From positions 2,170,001-2,234,000 of the forward strand of contig NZ_CP080413.1 in NCBI RefSeq assembly GCF_019457475.1: a DNA stretch of 64,000 bases, given 5' to 3'. The position numbers were made by a program, and so were the translations under genes. The DNA comes from Shewanella acanthi. GTDB lineage: Bacteria; Pseudomonadota; Gammaproteobacteria; Enterobacterales; Shewanellaceae. Positions 8,615 through 18,153 of the stretch are shown here, in pieces. The notes beneath the pieces are model-generated. The model ran no database searches, was not told where the DNA came from, and saw nothing but the letters and a program-made list of their open reading frames with translations. Positions within the stretch are counted from its first letter, which is position 1. Each line of letters begins with the position of its first letter.

Positions 8615-10348
8615 TTAATGGGAATGTGCAGGAATATCTGCTCCGCGACAGCCCACTAGAAAATCAAAATCGCACCCTTCATCCGCTTGTAGCACTCTCT
8701 CCTTGAAAAGTGATAAGTAACCACTGCCCACGGGGATTTGTTTTACCGCTTCGAGCTTGGCTAAACGTTGAGCCAACTCGGTTTCACTCACGTCCAATTG
8801 CAGTACACCCGCGAAGGTATCGAGCAAAATCATGTCGCCATTTTGCACCGCCGCTAACGGTCCTAAATCCTGCGCCTCGGGTGCTACATGCAGCACGACT
8901 GTGCCAAATGCGGTGCCGCTCATGCGCGCATCGCTAATTCGCACCATATCTTTAACGCCCTTTTTCAGAAGCTTTGGTGGCAGCCCCATATTGCCGACCT
9001 CGGCCATCCCCGGATATCCCTTAGGGCCACAGTTTTTCAGCACCATAATGCTACTTTCATCAATTTCTAAATCGGGATCATTAATGCGGGCGGTGTAATC
9101 AGCAAAACTTTCAAATACGACAGCTTTGCCGCGGTGTTTCATTAAGTGGGGACTGGCAGCAGACGGCTTAATCACGGCGCCACGTGGCGCGAGATTACCG
9201 CGAAGCACACGAATACCCCCCTGCTCAACCAAAGGTGATGCAACAGATTTGATGACATCCTCGTTATAGCAAGGCGCGTCTTTAACGTTACTAAACAGGG
9301 TGTGGCCATTGACAGTTAAGGTGCTTGGATTCAACAGTTGATGGCTAAAGAGTTCTTTTAGTACAGCCGGTAAACCGCCTGCGTAGTAAAAATCTTCCAT
9401 CAAATATTGGCCAGAGGGTTTAAGGTTCACCAGCGTGGGCACATCGTAACCATGTGACCAATCATCGAGCTGTAAATCCACGCCGATACGACCGGCAATG
9501 GCCTTTAAATGGATCACCGCATTGGTAGAGCCGCCAATCGCCGCGTTGACTTTAATCGCATTAATAAAGGCATCTCGGGTGAGAATTTTGCTTGGGGTTA
9601 GGTCATCATTGACCATGTCGACAATCCGCATCCCCGATAAATGGGCAAGCACGTAACGTCTGGAGTCCACCGCAGGAATGGCGGCATTGTGGGGCAAACT
9701 CATGCCTAATGATTCAACCATACAGGCCATGGTCGATGCCGTGCCCATGGTATTGCAGGTGCCGGTTGAGCGCGACATATCGGCTTCGGCATCCATAAAT
9801 TGCGCAAGGCTGATATTACCCGCTTTATACTCTTGGTGAAGTTCCCACACTAAGGTGCCAGAACCCACGTCCTTGCCCTTATGCTTACCATTGAGCATTG
9901 GGCCGCCAGTAACAACTATGGTAGGTAAATCACAGCTCGCCGCCCCCATTAATAATGCTGGCGTGGTTTTATCACAGCCCACCAGCAGCACCACACCATC
10001 GATAGGATTGCCGCGAATTGCTTCTTCGGTATCCATGGCCGCGAGATTGCGGGTTAGCATGGCGCTGGGGCGAAGATTAGACTCACCATTAGAGAACACA
10101 GGAAATTCGACGGGAATACCGCCCGCTTCGCGAATGCCATTTTTTACACGCTGGGCAATTTCACGCAGATGACCGTTACAAGGGGTTAATTCAGACCAAG
10201 TATTACAAATGCCGATAACGGGTTTATTTTGAAAATGGTGATCGGGAATACCTTGGTTTTTCATCCAGCTACGATACATAAAACCATTTTTATCATCGCT
10301 GCCAAACCAACTAGCCGAACGAAGTGTTTTCAATTTTTTATTATTCAT
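8615..10348 (-). CDS. IlvD/Edd-family sugar-acid dehydratase, probable L-arabonate dehydratase
   Basis: 577-residue dehydratase of the IlvD/Edd family, an Fe-S enzyme turning an aldonate into its 2-keto-3-deoxy acid. Likely cluster cysteines are in IGICNTW (Cys48), LLVGCDKTT and TGTCNTMGTAST. RSWMKNQGI near the N-terminus is typical of the arabonate/xylonate group rather than of IlvD itself. The start at 10348 has AAGGTG upstream. It is the first gene of a long minus-strand operon (SDR, epimerase, importer, GH43). No lactonase or downstream keto-acid enzyme is seen nearby, so the pathway is incomplete here. Confidence 0.85.
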   Translation of the reverse strand: MNNKKLKTLRSASWFGSDDKNGFMYRSWMKNQGIPDHHFQNKPVIGICNTWSELTPCNGHLREIAQRVKNGIREAGGIPVEFPVFSNGESNLRPSAMLTRNLAAMDTEEAIRGNPIDGVVLLVGCDKTTPALLMGAASCDLPTIVVTGGPMLNGKHKGKDVGSGTLVWELHQEYKAGNISLAQFMDAEADMSRSTGTCNTMGTASTMACMVESLGMSLPHNAAIPAVDSRRYVLAHLSGMRIVDMVNDDLTPSKILTRDAFINAIKVNAAIGGSTNAVIHLKAIAGRIGVDLQLDDWSHGYDVPTLVNLKPSGQYLMEDFYYAGGLPAVLKELFSHQLLNPSTLTVNGHTLFSNVKDAPCYNEDVIKSVASPLVEQGGIRVLRGNLAPRGAVIKPSAASPHLMKHRGKAVVFESFADYTARINDPDLEIDESSIMVLKNCGPKGYPGMAEVGNMGLPPKLLKKGVKDMVRISDARMSGTAFGTVVLHVAPEAQDLGPLAAVQNGDMILLDTFAGVLQLDVSETELAQRLAKLEAVKQIPVGSGYLSLFKERVLQADEGCDFDFLVGCRGADIPAHSH

Positions 10349-10480
10349 TTTGACACCTTCGTTTTACAGAGCCGAAGTGATTTCAGCCCCTTTTGCCACC
10401 GTGTACGTAGACAAAACATTCAAGTGCTTACATTAAGTCGCGACATTCACAACGTTAAGCATTGCTTGAACGTAAAAGTA

Positions 10481-10501
10481 TTGGTATTACTATAATACCA
10501 A
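10481..10501. promoter_or_regulatory. Perfect palindromic operator, probable AraR site
   Basis: Exact inverted repeat with 9-bp arms TTGGTATTA and TAATACCAA around CTA. It sits between the divergent dehydratase operon and the GH43 gene at 10527, whose start codon is 26 bp away. The form is typical for FadR/UxuR-type GntR dimers, and such a regulator is encoded at 11557-12273. Related palindromes occur before araB. Confidence 0.75.
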
Positions 10502-10526
10502 AATATCAAAAAACAATAGAGGAAAT

Positions 10527-11462
10527 ATGAAAAAGGCACTTTTGGGATTATGCTTAGCCTTCAATTCAGCAGCATTTGCTGCCAATCCGATATTTACCGA
10601 TGTCTTTACCGCTGATCCTGCGGCAATCGTTCATCAAGATACCGTCTATCTTTACACTGGCCACGACGTTGCCAAGGACAATCGCACCTTTTTTGAGATG
10701 CACGATTGGTTAGTGTTCAGTTCTAAGGACATGGTTAACTGGACTGCCCACGGCAGCAAGTTACACGTTAAAGATTTCAGCTGGGCCAAAGGTGATGCAT
10801 GGGCGAGCCATGTTATTGAAAAAGATGGTAAGTTTTACTGGTACGTCACTGCTCGCCACAACAAAATCAATGGTTTTGCCATTGGTGTCGCGGTCGCCGA
10901 CAGCCCATTAGGTCCCTTTAAGGATGCCCGTGGCACAGCCATTATCACCAATGACATGACCACTGATACCGACATCGATTGGGACGATATCGATCCTGCG
11001 GTATTCATCGATGATGACAAACAGGCCTATCTGTTCTGGGGTAACACTAAGCCACGTTACGCCAAATTAAAGGACAATATGATTGAGCTGGATGGCCCAA
11101 TCCACGCCATCGATTTGCCTAACTTTACTGAAGCGCTGTGGGTACATAAAAAAGATAAAACCTATTATCTTTCATACGCCTCAGGCTTCCCCGAAAAAAT
11201 TGCCTATGCGACCAGCGACAGTATCACTGGCCCTTGGAAATATCAGGGGATCTTAAACGAAGTCGCGGGTAACTCGCCGACTAACCACCAATCGATTATC
11301 GAATTTAAGGGTAAGTCCTACTTTATTTACCACACTGGCGCTTCGCAGGATGGTGGTGGTGAATTCAGACGCTCAGTGGCCATCGACCCACTTCACTACA
11401 ATGAAGATGGCACCATCAAGCGCATCCAGATGACGTCTGAAGGTATTGTCGAGCCGCAGTAA
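10527..11462 (+). CDS. Exported GH43 glycosidase
   Basis: 311-residue GH43 enzyme with a signal peptide cut after AAFA (residue ~19). Catalytic positions: Asp in FTADPAAIV, Asp in DIDPAVFID and Glu in NFTEALWVH. It belongs to a different GH43 subgroup from the 1-655/891-2018 pair, so it probably attacks another arabinoside linkage outside the cytoplasm. Divergent from the dehydratase operon and preceded by AGAGGAAAT and the operator at 10481-10501. Single-gene unit ending in the terminator at 11478. Confidence 0.86.
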   Translation: MKKALLGLCLAFNSAAFAANPIFTDVFTADPAAIVHQDTVYLYTGHDVAKDNRTFFEMHDWLVFSSKDMVNWTAHGSKLHVKDFSWAKGDAWASHVIEKDGKFYWYVTARHNKINGFAIGVAVADSPLGPFKDARGTAIITNDMTTDTDIDWDDIDPAVFIDDDKQAYLFWGNTKPRYAKLKDNMIELDGPIHAIDLPNFTEALWVHKKDKTYYLSYASGFPEKIAYATSDSITGPWKYQGILNEVAGNSPTNHQSIIEFKGKSYFIYHTGASQDGGGEFRRSVAIDPLHYNEDGTIKRIQMTSEGIVEPQ

Positions 11463-11477
11463 TTGAGCGACTAAAAC

Positions 11478-11506
11478 AAAAAGGTGAACCTAGGTTCACC
11501 TTTTTT
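11478..11506. terminator. Bidirectional terminator between convergent GH43 and GntR genes
   Basis: Near-perfect stem AAAAGGTGAACC/GGTTCACCTTTT with a TA centre and T-runs on both strands. It serves the plus-strand GH43 and the minus-strand regulator gene. Confidence 0.85.
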
Positions 11507-11556
11507 GTCTCTTGAATTCAACCGAAAAAGCTTGTCGTTAAAGGTAAAGAAGCGCC

Positions 11557-12273
11557 CTACTTAGCCTCTATATTCTTTTGCAGCGTATCTTGAGATGTAT
11601 CGAGCAGCTGGCACATTTCTGCCTTAGCACGCTCACTATCACCCGCTTCAATCGCAGTGTAAATCGCCTTGTGGCCAGGAAGAGACTTAATAAAATCATC
11701 CTGAATCGTACTACTTAAGCGGAAGATTTCAAGCAGCGCCGATTGAATCGACACACCTAAGGAAATCATAAACTCGTTATTGGTCGCATCAAGAATCGCC
11801 ATATGGAAATCGATATCTGAGGTGTATACCTCATCGGTGCCTATTTCGGCCGACTCCATTCTGGCGTAAGCGGCAGCTATCACGGCTAATTGCTCAGGTG
11901 TGCGTTTTTTCGCTGCAAGCTCTGCGGCTGCAGGTTCAAACACTTCACGGATTTCGTAGAGTGATGAGTAGAACTCCGGTGAAGGTTTAGATTGGGAGAA
12001 CCAGTTAAGAATGACGGGGTCGAACATATTCCAGTGGCGACGCTCACGAATGCGTGTACCCAGCTTTGGACGAGACTCAATTAACCCCTTTGCTGTTAAT
12101 ACCTTAAATGCTTCACGCAAAGACGTTCTGGAAACACCAAGCTCTTCACAGATAGCATTTTCGTTAGGGATATATTCACCAGGGGCATAATAGCCACCCA
12201 CAATGCGTGAACCCAGTTCGCTGGCCACCCATGTATGGATATTTTGCGGACGGTTATTTGCCTGACTTGTCAT
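11557..12273 (-). CDS. araR: GntR/FCD-family regulator, probable arabinose repressor
   Basis: 238-residue regulator. The N-terminal winged helix (about residues 10-75) holds ENAICEELGVSRTSLREA and the wing KGLIESRPKLGTRI. The C-terminal FCD ligand domain holds the metal-type residues in DIDFHMAIL and PGHKAIY. FadR-subfamily members bind 15-20-bp palindromes, which fits the sites at 10481-10501 and before araB. It lies between the two ara gene groups and is transcribed alone. I infer it is the local repressor (called AraR in Shewanella as I recall). The effector is not visible. Confidence 0.8.
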   Translation of the reverse strand: MTSQANNRPQNIHTWVASELGSRIVGGYYAPGEYIPNENAICEELGVSRTSLREAFKVLTAKGLIESRPKLGTRIRERRHWNMFDPVILNWFSQSKPSPEFYSSLYEIREVFEPAAAELAAKKRTPEQLAVIAAAYARMESAEIGTDEVYTSDIDFHMAILDATNNEFMISLGVSIQSALLEIFRLSSTIQDDFIKSLPGHKAIYTAIEAGDSERAKAEMCQLLDTSQDTLQKNIEAK

Positions 12274-12499
12274 AGTTCCCTCTTAAATCTCAATAGCTAT
12301 GCAACATCCAATCATCGGACAGCATCATTACTTTCAAATGTTATGATACTACCTTTCAGCCGATTGATAACAAGTATTTTGTTAAGGCTCAGAAATCGTG
12401 AGGTTTTAATCCGATTTGGTGCCATTACCTTACGCTAAATCGTAACAATGTAAATACATCGAGTCCCAAATTGGTGCAAAATCCACAGCGGTATACGGT

Positions 12500-13105
12500 T
12501 TATTCGCCTAGAAAATAATCGTTCTTAATATCAAATTCGGCTAACACGTCCACCACAAACATTCCCGCCGCTTCGGCCGCCTGCATGCCGGTCTTGGCAT
12601 CTTCAAACACAATGCAACGCTCTGGTGCAACGCCAATCAACTCGGCGCAGCGTAAAAAGGTATCGGGTGCAGGTTTTGGTGCATTCACCTGATCGGCACC
12701 CACCACAAAATCCATTAACTCGAATAACCCGCAGAGCTTTAGGATTTCATGGGCTTCTTCGGTATAAGCGCCCGTACCTACCGCCATTGGACGCTTGCCG
12801 TGGTTTTGTTTGGCAAATTCTGCAAGCGCAGTAGGTTTAACATGCAAATGCATAGTGTCACGCACTAATGCTTCTTTATAGGCGTTCATCTCTTCACAGC
12901 TCGCGCTTGGCGTCACGCCAAAATGGGCAATGAGAATTTCCAAGGTGCCGATGGTAGGCACGCCGGCTAAGGAACGCATTAACGGCGCATCGACGGGGAT
13001 CCCGAAGTGATTTAGGGTTTGTCGCCAAGCCTGCTCATGCAGTTGACCGCTGTCGACCAAGGTGCCGTCCATATCGAAAATAATGCCATCAAACTCTGGG
13101 TACAT
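12500..13105 (-). CDS. HAD-superfamily sugar-phosphate phosphatase, YqaB-like
   Basis: 201-residue HAD phosphatase. Motif I DMDGTLVDS at residues 11-19 carries the nucleophile Asp, motif II threonine is in VGTGAYT, and motif IV is in FEDAKTGMQAA. The helical cap is inserted after motif I. It resembles beta-phosphoglucomutase/YqaB proteins, which dephosphorylate small sugar phosphates. Being downstream of araA but beyond a terminator, it may be read separately. A role in clearing toxic pentose phosphates is plausible but not shown. Confidence 0.8.
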   Translation of the reverse strand: MYPEFDGIIFDMDGTLVDSGQLHEQAWRQTLNHFGIPVDAPLMRSLAGVPTIGTLEILIAHFGVTPSASCEEMNAYKEALVRDTMHLHVKPTALAEFAKQNHGKRPMAVGTGAYTEEAHEILKLCGLFELMDFVVGADQVNAPKPAPDTFLRCAELIGVAPERCIVFEDAKTGMQAAEAAGMFVVDVLAEFDIKNDYFLGE

Positions 13106-13146
13106 ATCTACAACTCACGTTGGAAAATCGATTCAAACCGAGAAAT

Positions 13147-13172
13147 AAAAAGCCGCCCGAAGGCGGCTTTAG
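13147..13172 (-). terminator. Terminator of the araBDA operon
   Basis: Minus-strand stem AAAGCCGCC/GGCGGCTTT (13149-13157, 13162-13170) with a TTCG loop, followed by TTTTTATTT. It lies 13 bp after araA. Confidence 0.88.
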
Positions 13173-13184
13173 GACTGCGAGGGA

Positions 13185-14687
13185 TTATAACCCTTTTGCT
13201 AAACCGTAATATACGGAATTTTGGCGCAGATCATTTTTGAAATCACGGATCTTAGTATCAGCATCAATAACGACCAGCTCAACACCAGCCATTTCAGCGA
13301 AATCAGTGATTTGCTCTGTGGTGATGGCTTGGCTGTATGCCGAGTGATGCGCGCCACCTGCGTGGATCCAAGCCGCTGCCGCAACAGACAGATTTGGACG
13401 TGGTTCCCACAGTGCAGAAGCCACTGGCAGGTTAGGCGTATCCTGTGGCGGTGTTACTGTGTCTAATTCGTTCAGAATGATACGGAAACGGTTGCCTAAA
13501 TCGATAGTCGATACGTTGATTGCTGGGCCAGCTTTACCAGTGAACAGCAGACGTGGCACGTCACAACGCACACCGATGGTGTGGCGATGAACTTCTAAAC
13601 GAGGCTTAGCAGCCGCAATAGATGGACACACTTCTAACATGTGCGCACCTAATACTTGGTCAGTAGTACCGAAGTTGTAGGTGTAGTCTTCCATGAATGA
13701 AGTACCACCAGTACGGCCTTGGCCCATCACTTTCATGATGCGAACCATAGCAGAGGTTTTCCAGTCGCCTTCGCCGCCGTAACCGAAACCGTTCGCCATC
13801 AGACGTTGCGTCGCCAGACCTGGCAGACCAGTCATACCGGTTAAGTTTTCGAAACAGTTAGTGAAAGCACCAAATTCGCCGGCGGTTAAGAATTGGGTTA
13901 AACCCAGTTCGATTCTGGCTTCTTTGGTTAAACGATCTAACTGGTATTCATCGCTGAACAGTTCGTTACCGATTTGGTATTCGCTTGCGTAACGGTCTAA
14001 CTGTGCTGCTACATCACCTTCTGCAACCGCTTCAATCGCTTCGTTCAGCTCACCTAAGCTGTAGGCGTGAACTTCGTAACCGAATTGGATTTGCGCAGCA
14101 ACTTTGTCGCCTTCAGTTACCGCTACTTGACGCATGTTGTCACCAAAACGCGCTACGCGCAGGTTTTGGCTCTCATGCCAACCAGCCGCCGCACGGCACC
14201 AGTCGTCAACCTGCGCTTGAACGTCAGTAGACTGCCAGTGCCCCACAACCACTTTACGCTCTTTACGCATACGAGTGCCGATGAAACCAAATTCGCGGCA
14301 ACCGTGAGCACTTTGGTGGGTGTTCATGTAGTTCATGTTGATTTCGCTCCATGGGAGCTCAGCATGGAACTGGGTGTGTAAGTGCATGAATGGCTTGCTC
14401 AGCTCATTCAGGCCAGCAATCCACATCTTAGCTGGAGAGAAAGTGTGCATCCACAGGATCACGCCCACGCAGTTCTCATCGCTGTTTGCAGCTTGGCAAA
14501 CGGCGTGGATTTCACGTGGAGATTTAACAGTTGGCTTGTAAACCACTTCCATAGAAATGGCTTCAGAAGCGTTGAAACCGTGAACGATTTGCTCACTGTT
14601 CTTTGCGACTTGCTCTAATACTTTTGGTCCGTATAAATCCTGCGAACCAGTGATAAACCACACTTGCTTTTGTTTGAAAGGTTTCAT
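13185..14687 (-). CDS. araA: L-arabinose isomerase
   Basis: 500-residue isomerase converting L-arabinose to L-ribulose, the usual family length. Recognisable stretches are [11 protein letters not shown] at the N-terminus, [20 protein letters not shown] with a metal-ligand Glu, and [11 protein letters not shown] with a metal-ligand His near residue 450. A GAGAGAG ribosome-binding site lies before the ATG. It is the last gene of araB-araD-araA, 37 nt after araD. Confidence 0.97.
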   Translation of the reverse strand: MKPFKQKQVWFITGSQDLYGPKVLEQVAKNSEQIVHGFNASEAISMEVVYKPTVKSPREIHAVCQAANSDENCVGVILWMHTFSPAKMWIAGLNELSKPFMHLHTQFHAELPWSEINMNYMNTHQSAHGCREFGFIGTRMRKERKVVVGHWQSTDVQAQVDDWCRAAAGWHESQNLRVARFGDNMRQVAVTEGDKVAAQIQFGYEVHAYSLGELNEAIEAVAEGDVAAQLDRYASEYQIGNELFSDEYQLDRLTKEARIELGLTQFLTAGEFGAFTNCFENLTGMTGLPGLATQRLMANGFGYGGEGDWKTSAMVRIMKVMGQGRTGGTSFMEDYTYNFGTTDQVLGAHMLEVCPSIAAAKPRLEVHRHTIGVRCDVPRLLFTGKAGPAINVSTIDLGNRFRIILNELDTVTPPQDTPNLPVASALWEPRPNLSVAAAAWIHAGGAHHSAYSQAITTEQITDFAEMAGVELVVIDADTKIRDFKNDLRQNSVYYGLAKGL

Positions 14688-14724
14688 AGTGCTCTCTCTC
14701 GTTAAAATTTGACCCTAGTGGTAC

Positions 14725-15420
14725 TTACTTGCTTTGGCCGTAGTAAGCATCTTTGCCATGCTTACGGAGATAATGCTTATCAATAAGCTCTTGCTTTAAT
14801 GGGGCAATGCCTGGCGTCAGCGTTTTTGTTAAATAAGCCATGCGGGCGATCTCTTCGAGCAGCACTGCATGGTAAACAGACTTAGCCGCATTCGCGCCCC
14901 AAGTAAAAGGGGCATGGCCCGCAACAATCACCATTGGTGACTCGTTAGGGTTTCTGTCGGCAAAGCAATCTAAAATTTGTACGCCCGTTTCTTCTTCGTA
15001 GTCACCCAGAATTTGGTCGTTACGCATCACTGCAGTGCAGGGAATATCGCCATACACATAATCCGCCTGCGTGGTACCAAGGCATGGGATCGCGATTTGC
15101 GCCTGTGCCCATGCGGTAGCGTAGGTAGAATGAGTATGGGTGATACCGCCGATACTGTCCCAGTGACGGTATAAGAAGGTGTGGGTTTTAGTATCTGAAG
15201 AGGGACGCATGCGCCCTTCTACGATGTTGTTCTCAAGATCGACGATAACGATATCGTCAACCTGTAAATCTTCGTACGGTACACCGCTTGGTTTAATACC
15301 AATTACGCCGCGTTGGCGGTCAACTTGAGACACATTACCGAAGGTGTATGTCACCAGTTTACGCTTCTCAAGCTCCATGTTGGCTTCGTAAACTTCACGT
15401 TTAAGTTCAAGGAATGACAT
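14725..15420 (-). CDS. araD: L-ribulose-5-phosphate 4-epimerase
   Basis: 231-residue class II aldolase-fold epimerase making D-xylulose 5-phosphate, which enters the pentose phosphate pathway. Zn ligands are visible as THTHSTYATAWA (His-x-His) and the later GHAPFTWG His. The start at 15420 gives exactly the E. coli length and has GGAG nine nt upstream. The in-frame ATG at 15435 would lie over that site. The gene starts 2 nt after the araB stop, so the two are translationally coupled. Confidence 0.96.
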   Translation of the reverse strand: MSFLELKREVYEANMELEKRKLVTYTFGNVSQVDRQRGVIGIKPSGVPYEDLQVDDIVIVDLENNIVEGRMRPSSDTKTHTFLYRHWDSIGGITHTHSTYATAWAQAQIAIPCLGTTQADYVYGDIPCTAVMRNDQILGDYEEETGVQILDCFADRNPNESPMVIVAGHAPFTWGANAAKSVYHAVLLEEIARMAYLTKTLTPGIAPLKQELIDKHYLRKHGKDAYYGQSK

Positions 15421-15421
15421 C

Positions 15422-17095
15422 TTATTTCGCTCCATCTACATATTTGCCAAGCGCTAAATAGTCTTGGTACAGCGATTGATATTTGTCTGCATTTACAGGG
15501 TTTGGCGTGTAGGTTTTCTCAACACTTGATGCCATTACCGCCTGCGCACTTAATACATCTGGGTATACGCCGGCAGCGGTTGCAGCGTAAATGGCCGCAC
15601 CTAGGGCACAGCTTTGCTCGCTTTCCAGTACATCGATGTTGCAGTTCCACACATCGGCGCAGGTCTGCATAATAAAATCTGATTTTTTGGAGATACCGCC
15701 GATGGTCACGACATGATCAATCGTTACGCCTTCTTCTTTAAAGCGCTCGATAATTGCACGAGCACCGTAGGCAGTGGCTTCAACTAAGGCTTTAAATACC
15801 TGCGGAGCATGGCTACCCATAGTTAAACCGCTGATCGCCATCGCAACCGATTGGTCAGCATCAGGGGTGCGACGACCGTTCACCCAATCGAGTGCGGTAA
15901 TACCGGTTTCGCCAACAGGAATTAAGGCTGCTGCCTTACCGAGTTGCGCCAACGTTTCGTTTTCTAATTGCTCAATCAGCTTGGCTTTGACGTCTTCGTC
16001 AAAAAGCGAAGAAGTATTGATTTGCTTGATAGGCCAAGTGGTTAAATCTCTGAACCAGGCGTATAAATCACCAAAGGCTGACTGACCCGCTTCAAGACCG
16101 ATTAAACCCGGTAATACTGAGCCATCTACTTGGCCACAAATACCTTTAATGCAGCGATCGCCAATGTCTTCGTAGCTGGCAACGGTAATATCACAGGTTG
16201 AAGTACCCATAACCTTAGTCAGCACGCCTGGTTTAACGTTCGCGCCTACCGCTCCTGCGTGGCAATCGAATGAACCGAAAGACACGATAACATCGGTCGA
16301 TAGGCCTAGGTTTTGTGCCCACTCTGCTGTCAAGGTGCCGCACACTTTATCAGCAGTTTGAGTGTCGGCTGGTAAACGGTCGCGCAGACCATTTAACAGT
16401 GGGTCGATACCAACGAAGAAATCATTTGGTGGATAACCGTTCCATGACTCGTGCCACATGACCTTGTGACCCGCGGCGCAGCGACCCGCCTTGAATTGGT
16501 TTGGATGGTTCGTGCCAGTCATGATGGCTGTGATCCAGTCGCAGTGCTCAACCCAGCTGTAGGCCGCGTCTCTTACATCACTGTCGTGACGCAGTACATA
16601 CAGAGCTTTTGCCCAGAACCACTCGGATGAATAAATACCACCTTCGTATTTGAGGTAGTTTTCGCTCGATGCATTCGCCGCAGCAGTAATTTGCTGGGCT
16701 TCTAAGATCGCACTGTGGTCTTTCCACAGCAGAAACATCGCATTTGGGTTTTCGGCAAACTCTGGTTTAAGAGCCAGTGCGGTACCCATTTCGTCAACAG
16801 CAATCGGCGTCGAGCCTGTAGTATCGACACTTAAACCACACACTTTTTGAGCGGCACCCTGCGGCGCTTTTGCCCAAAGGCCTTGAACCACTTCAATTAA
16901 ACTTTCAATATAATCAAGGGGATGTTGTCTAAATTGATTTTTAGTCGGATCGCAAAAGAGCCCTTTTTTCCAACGAGGGTAGTAAACAACGTTTGTCGCT
17001 ACCTCTGCGCCGGTTTGGGTATCAACCAGTAACGCACGCACCGAATCAGAACCGTAATCCAGTCCTAATGCGTAAGAACCTAAAACATTAGACAT
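15422..17095 (-). CDS. araB: L-ribulokinase
   Basis: FGGY-family kinase of about 557 residues, phosphorylating L-ribulose. N-terminal LGLDYGSDSVRALLVD is the first phosphate-binding motif, and GTSTCDIT and the C-terminal GGISKKSDFI are the other actin-fold nucleotide motifs. I prefer the ATG at 17095, which has GGGG six nt before it. The ATG at 17101 directly abuts that sequence. First gene of the araBDA operon. Two palindromic GTATTAC-type sites lie 65-110 bp upstream. Confidence 0.96.
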   Translation of the reverse strand: MSNVLGSYALGLDYGSDSVRALLVDTQTGAEVATNVVYYPRWKKGLFCDPTKNQFRQHPLDYIESLIEVVQGLWAKAPQGAAQKVCGLSVDTTGSTPIAVDEMGTALALKPEFAENPNAMFLLWKDHSAILEAQQITAAANASSENYLKYEGGIYSSEWFWAKALYVLRHDSDVRDAAYSWVEHCDWITAIMTGTNHPNQFKAGRCAAGHKVMWHESWNGYPPNDFFVGIDPLLNGLRDRLPADTQTADKVCGTLTAEWAQNLGLSTDVIVSFGSFDCHAGAVGANVKPGVLTKVMGTSTCDITVASYEDIGDRCIKGICGQVDGSVLPGLIGLEAGQSAFGDLYAWFRDLTTWPIKQINTSSLFDEDVKAKLIEQLENETLAQLGKAAALIPVGETGITALDWVNGRRTPDADQSVAMAISGLTMGSHAPQVFKALVEATAYGARAIIERFKEEGVTIDHVVTIGGISKKSDFIMQTCADVWNCNIDVLESEQSCALGAAIYAATAAGVYPDVLSAQAVMASSVEKTYTPNPVNADKYQSLYQDYLALGKYVDGAK

Positions 17096-17101
17096 TCGCA
17101 T

Positions 17102-17517
17102 CCCCGTACTTTTTTATCTCTGCGTACTGTAAAAACACGCAGGTAGAGTGAATTTTATTTAGTAGTACAATATTACTATAGCTCAATAGTATTACAATAT
17201 TATTTTTATCAAGTATGGGGGATTTTTTTAACATCGGCAAGGTTAACCTTACCCACTTGAAACATGCGCTGTGACGCATTTTCACCAGTATTTAACACTT
17301 AATAATTCAAACAGATGATGTAGGGCGTATAGATCGAAAACAGCGATTGACTTAATCGGCATTAATTAAAATAATGGCTAAAGGGCTGCAGAGACGCCTA
17401 TCCGCAGAAGATGACATCACTCTGAGTAATTTTGATACCTCGCTTATCTTGCATTACACGACAATTTCAATTGGTTGGGCTTAGCGGAAATGCCAACAAA
17501 ACTGAGGAGAATTGTGC
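17102..17517. other. araB upstream region
   Basis: Gene-free 416 bp between araB and the broken gene. It contains the operator pair described separately (17160-17202) and an AT-rich stretch to 17220. I see no RNA gene or ORF with a ribosome-binding site in it. Confidence 0.6.
17160..17202. promoter_or_regulatory. Tandem operator pair upstream of araB, probable AraR sites
   Basis: Two copies of TAGTA(G/T)TACAATATTA start at 17160 and 17187, 27 bp apart. The first extends to a near palindrome ending TTACTA at 17178. Each matches the perfect palindrome at 10481-10501 at about 12 of 17 core positions. They lie 65-107 bp before the araB start, where an activator or repressor would act on the araBDA promoter. 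Confidence 0.65.
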
Positions 17518-18102
17518 GTGAATACCACAAAACCATCTTTTTTCACCCTTTTAAATGCTGAAAGCGCCCTGTTGTAAGTCAAATTCCACGCCAAAAAGCT
17601 GCTTAAGTCCTGCTTAGCGTCTGATCCAGAATCATTGGTAAAAGTCAGTGCATACTGCAAAAAAGTCGGCATTGAACCCAGTGAGCTCCAGCTCAAACAC
17701 TGCCAATTATTACTATCACGCCAGATTGGCTTTAATGACTTTAATCATTGTCAGAGAGTGCTGTCGGCTGCGGCTTTGGATAAGATGAGTAATGACAATT
17801 TTGTCGAAGACTTGAGTGAAGATTTGTGTTTAGACCTAGGGGGGGTATTTCATTTTCGCCGCTGCGATACCCTGCTCAACCACTGGTTTACTGACCTTAC
17901 TGAGGCACAGGCATTCAGTGCTACAGATCCTAAACTTCTGCTTTTGCCCTTTAAACGGCAATTCTTTGTGGTCAATCGTGATGATTATCTGGGATTGTTA
18001 GAAATTCAGGGCCTAACTGCTGCTAATGCGCCGTCTAATACCGAGGCATTTTATGCACAGCTCGCGCTTGAACTGGTGAAATACAAGCTAAAAGCGATAT
18101 AG
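17518..18102 (+). pseudogene. Unknown protein gene interrupted by one in-frame TAA
   Basis: GAGGAG lies 8 nt before a GTG at 17518 that opens a frame for 19 codons (starting M-N-T-T-K-P). It is stopped by TAA at 17575-17577, after which the same frame runs open to 18102. The downstream part, about 170 codons, has AYCKKVGIEPSEL followed by CQLLLSRQIGFNDFNHC. That is like the helical domain at the N-terminus of many small bacterial proteins of unknown role, where a cysteine-rich helix precedes a conserved aromatic helix. A single CAA-to-TAA change would restore one 194-residue protein. Internal restart (TTG 17635) is possible but has no good ribosome-binding site. Confidence 0.55.
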
Positions 18103-18153
18103 CTAAGCAGATTAATATTAATTGGGGATGATACATATCCCCTTTTTATTACT

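Noticed and set aside
17088..17285. 65-codon minus-strand frame upstream of araB
   Set aside because: It lies over the operator region and shares its end with the araB start; no ribosome-binding site or conserved look.
17575..17577. Recoding of the internal stop as selenocysteine
   Set aside because: The codon is TAA; selenocysteine insertion uses TGA.
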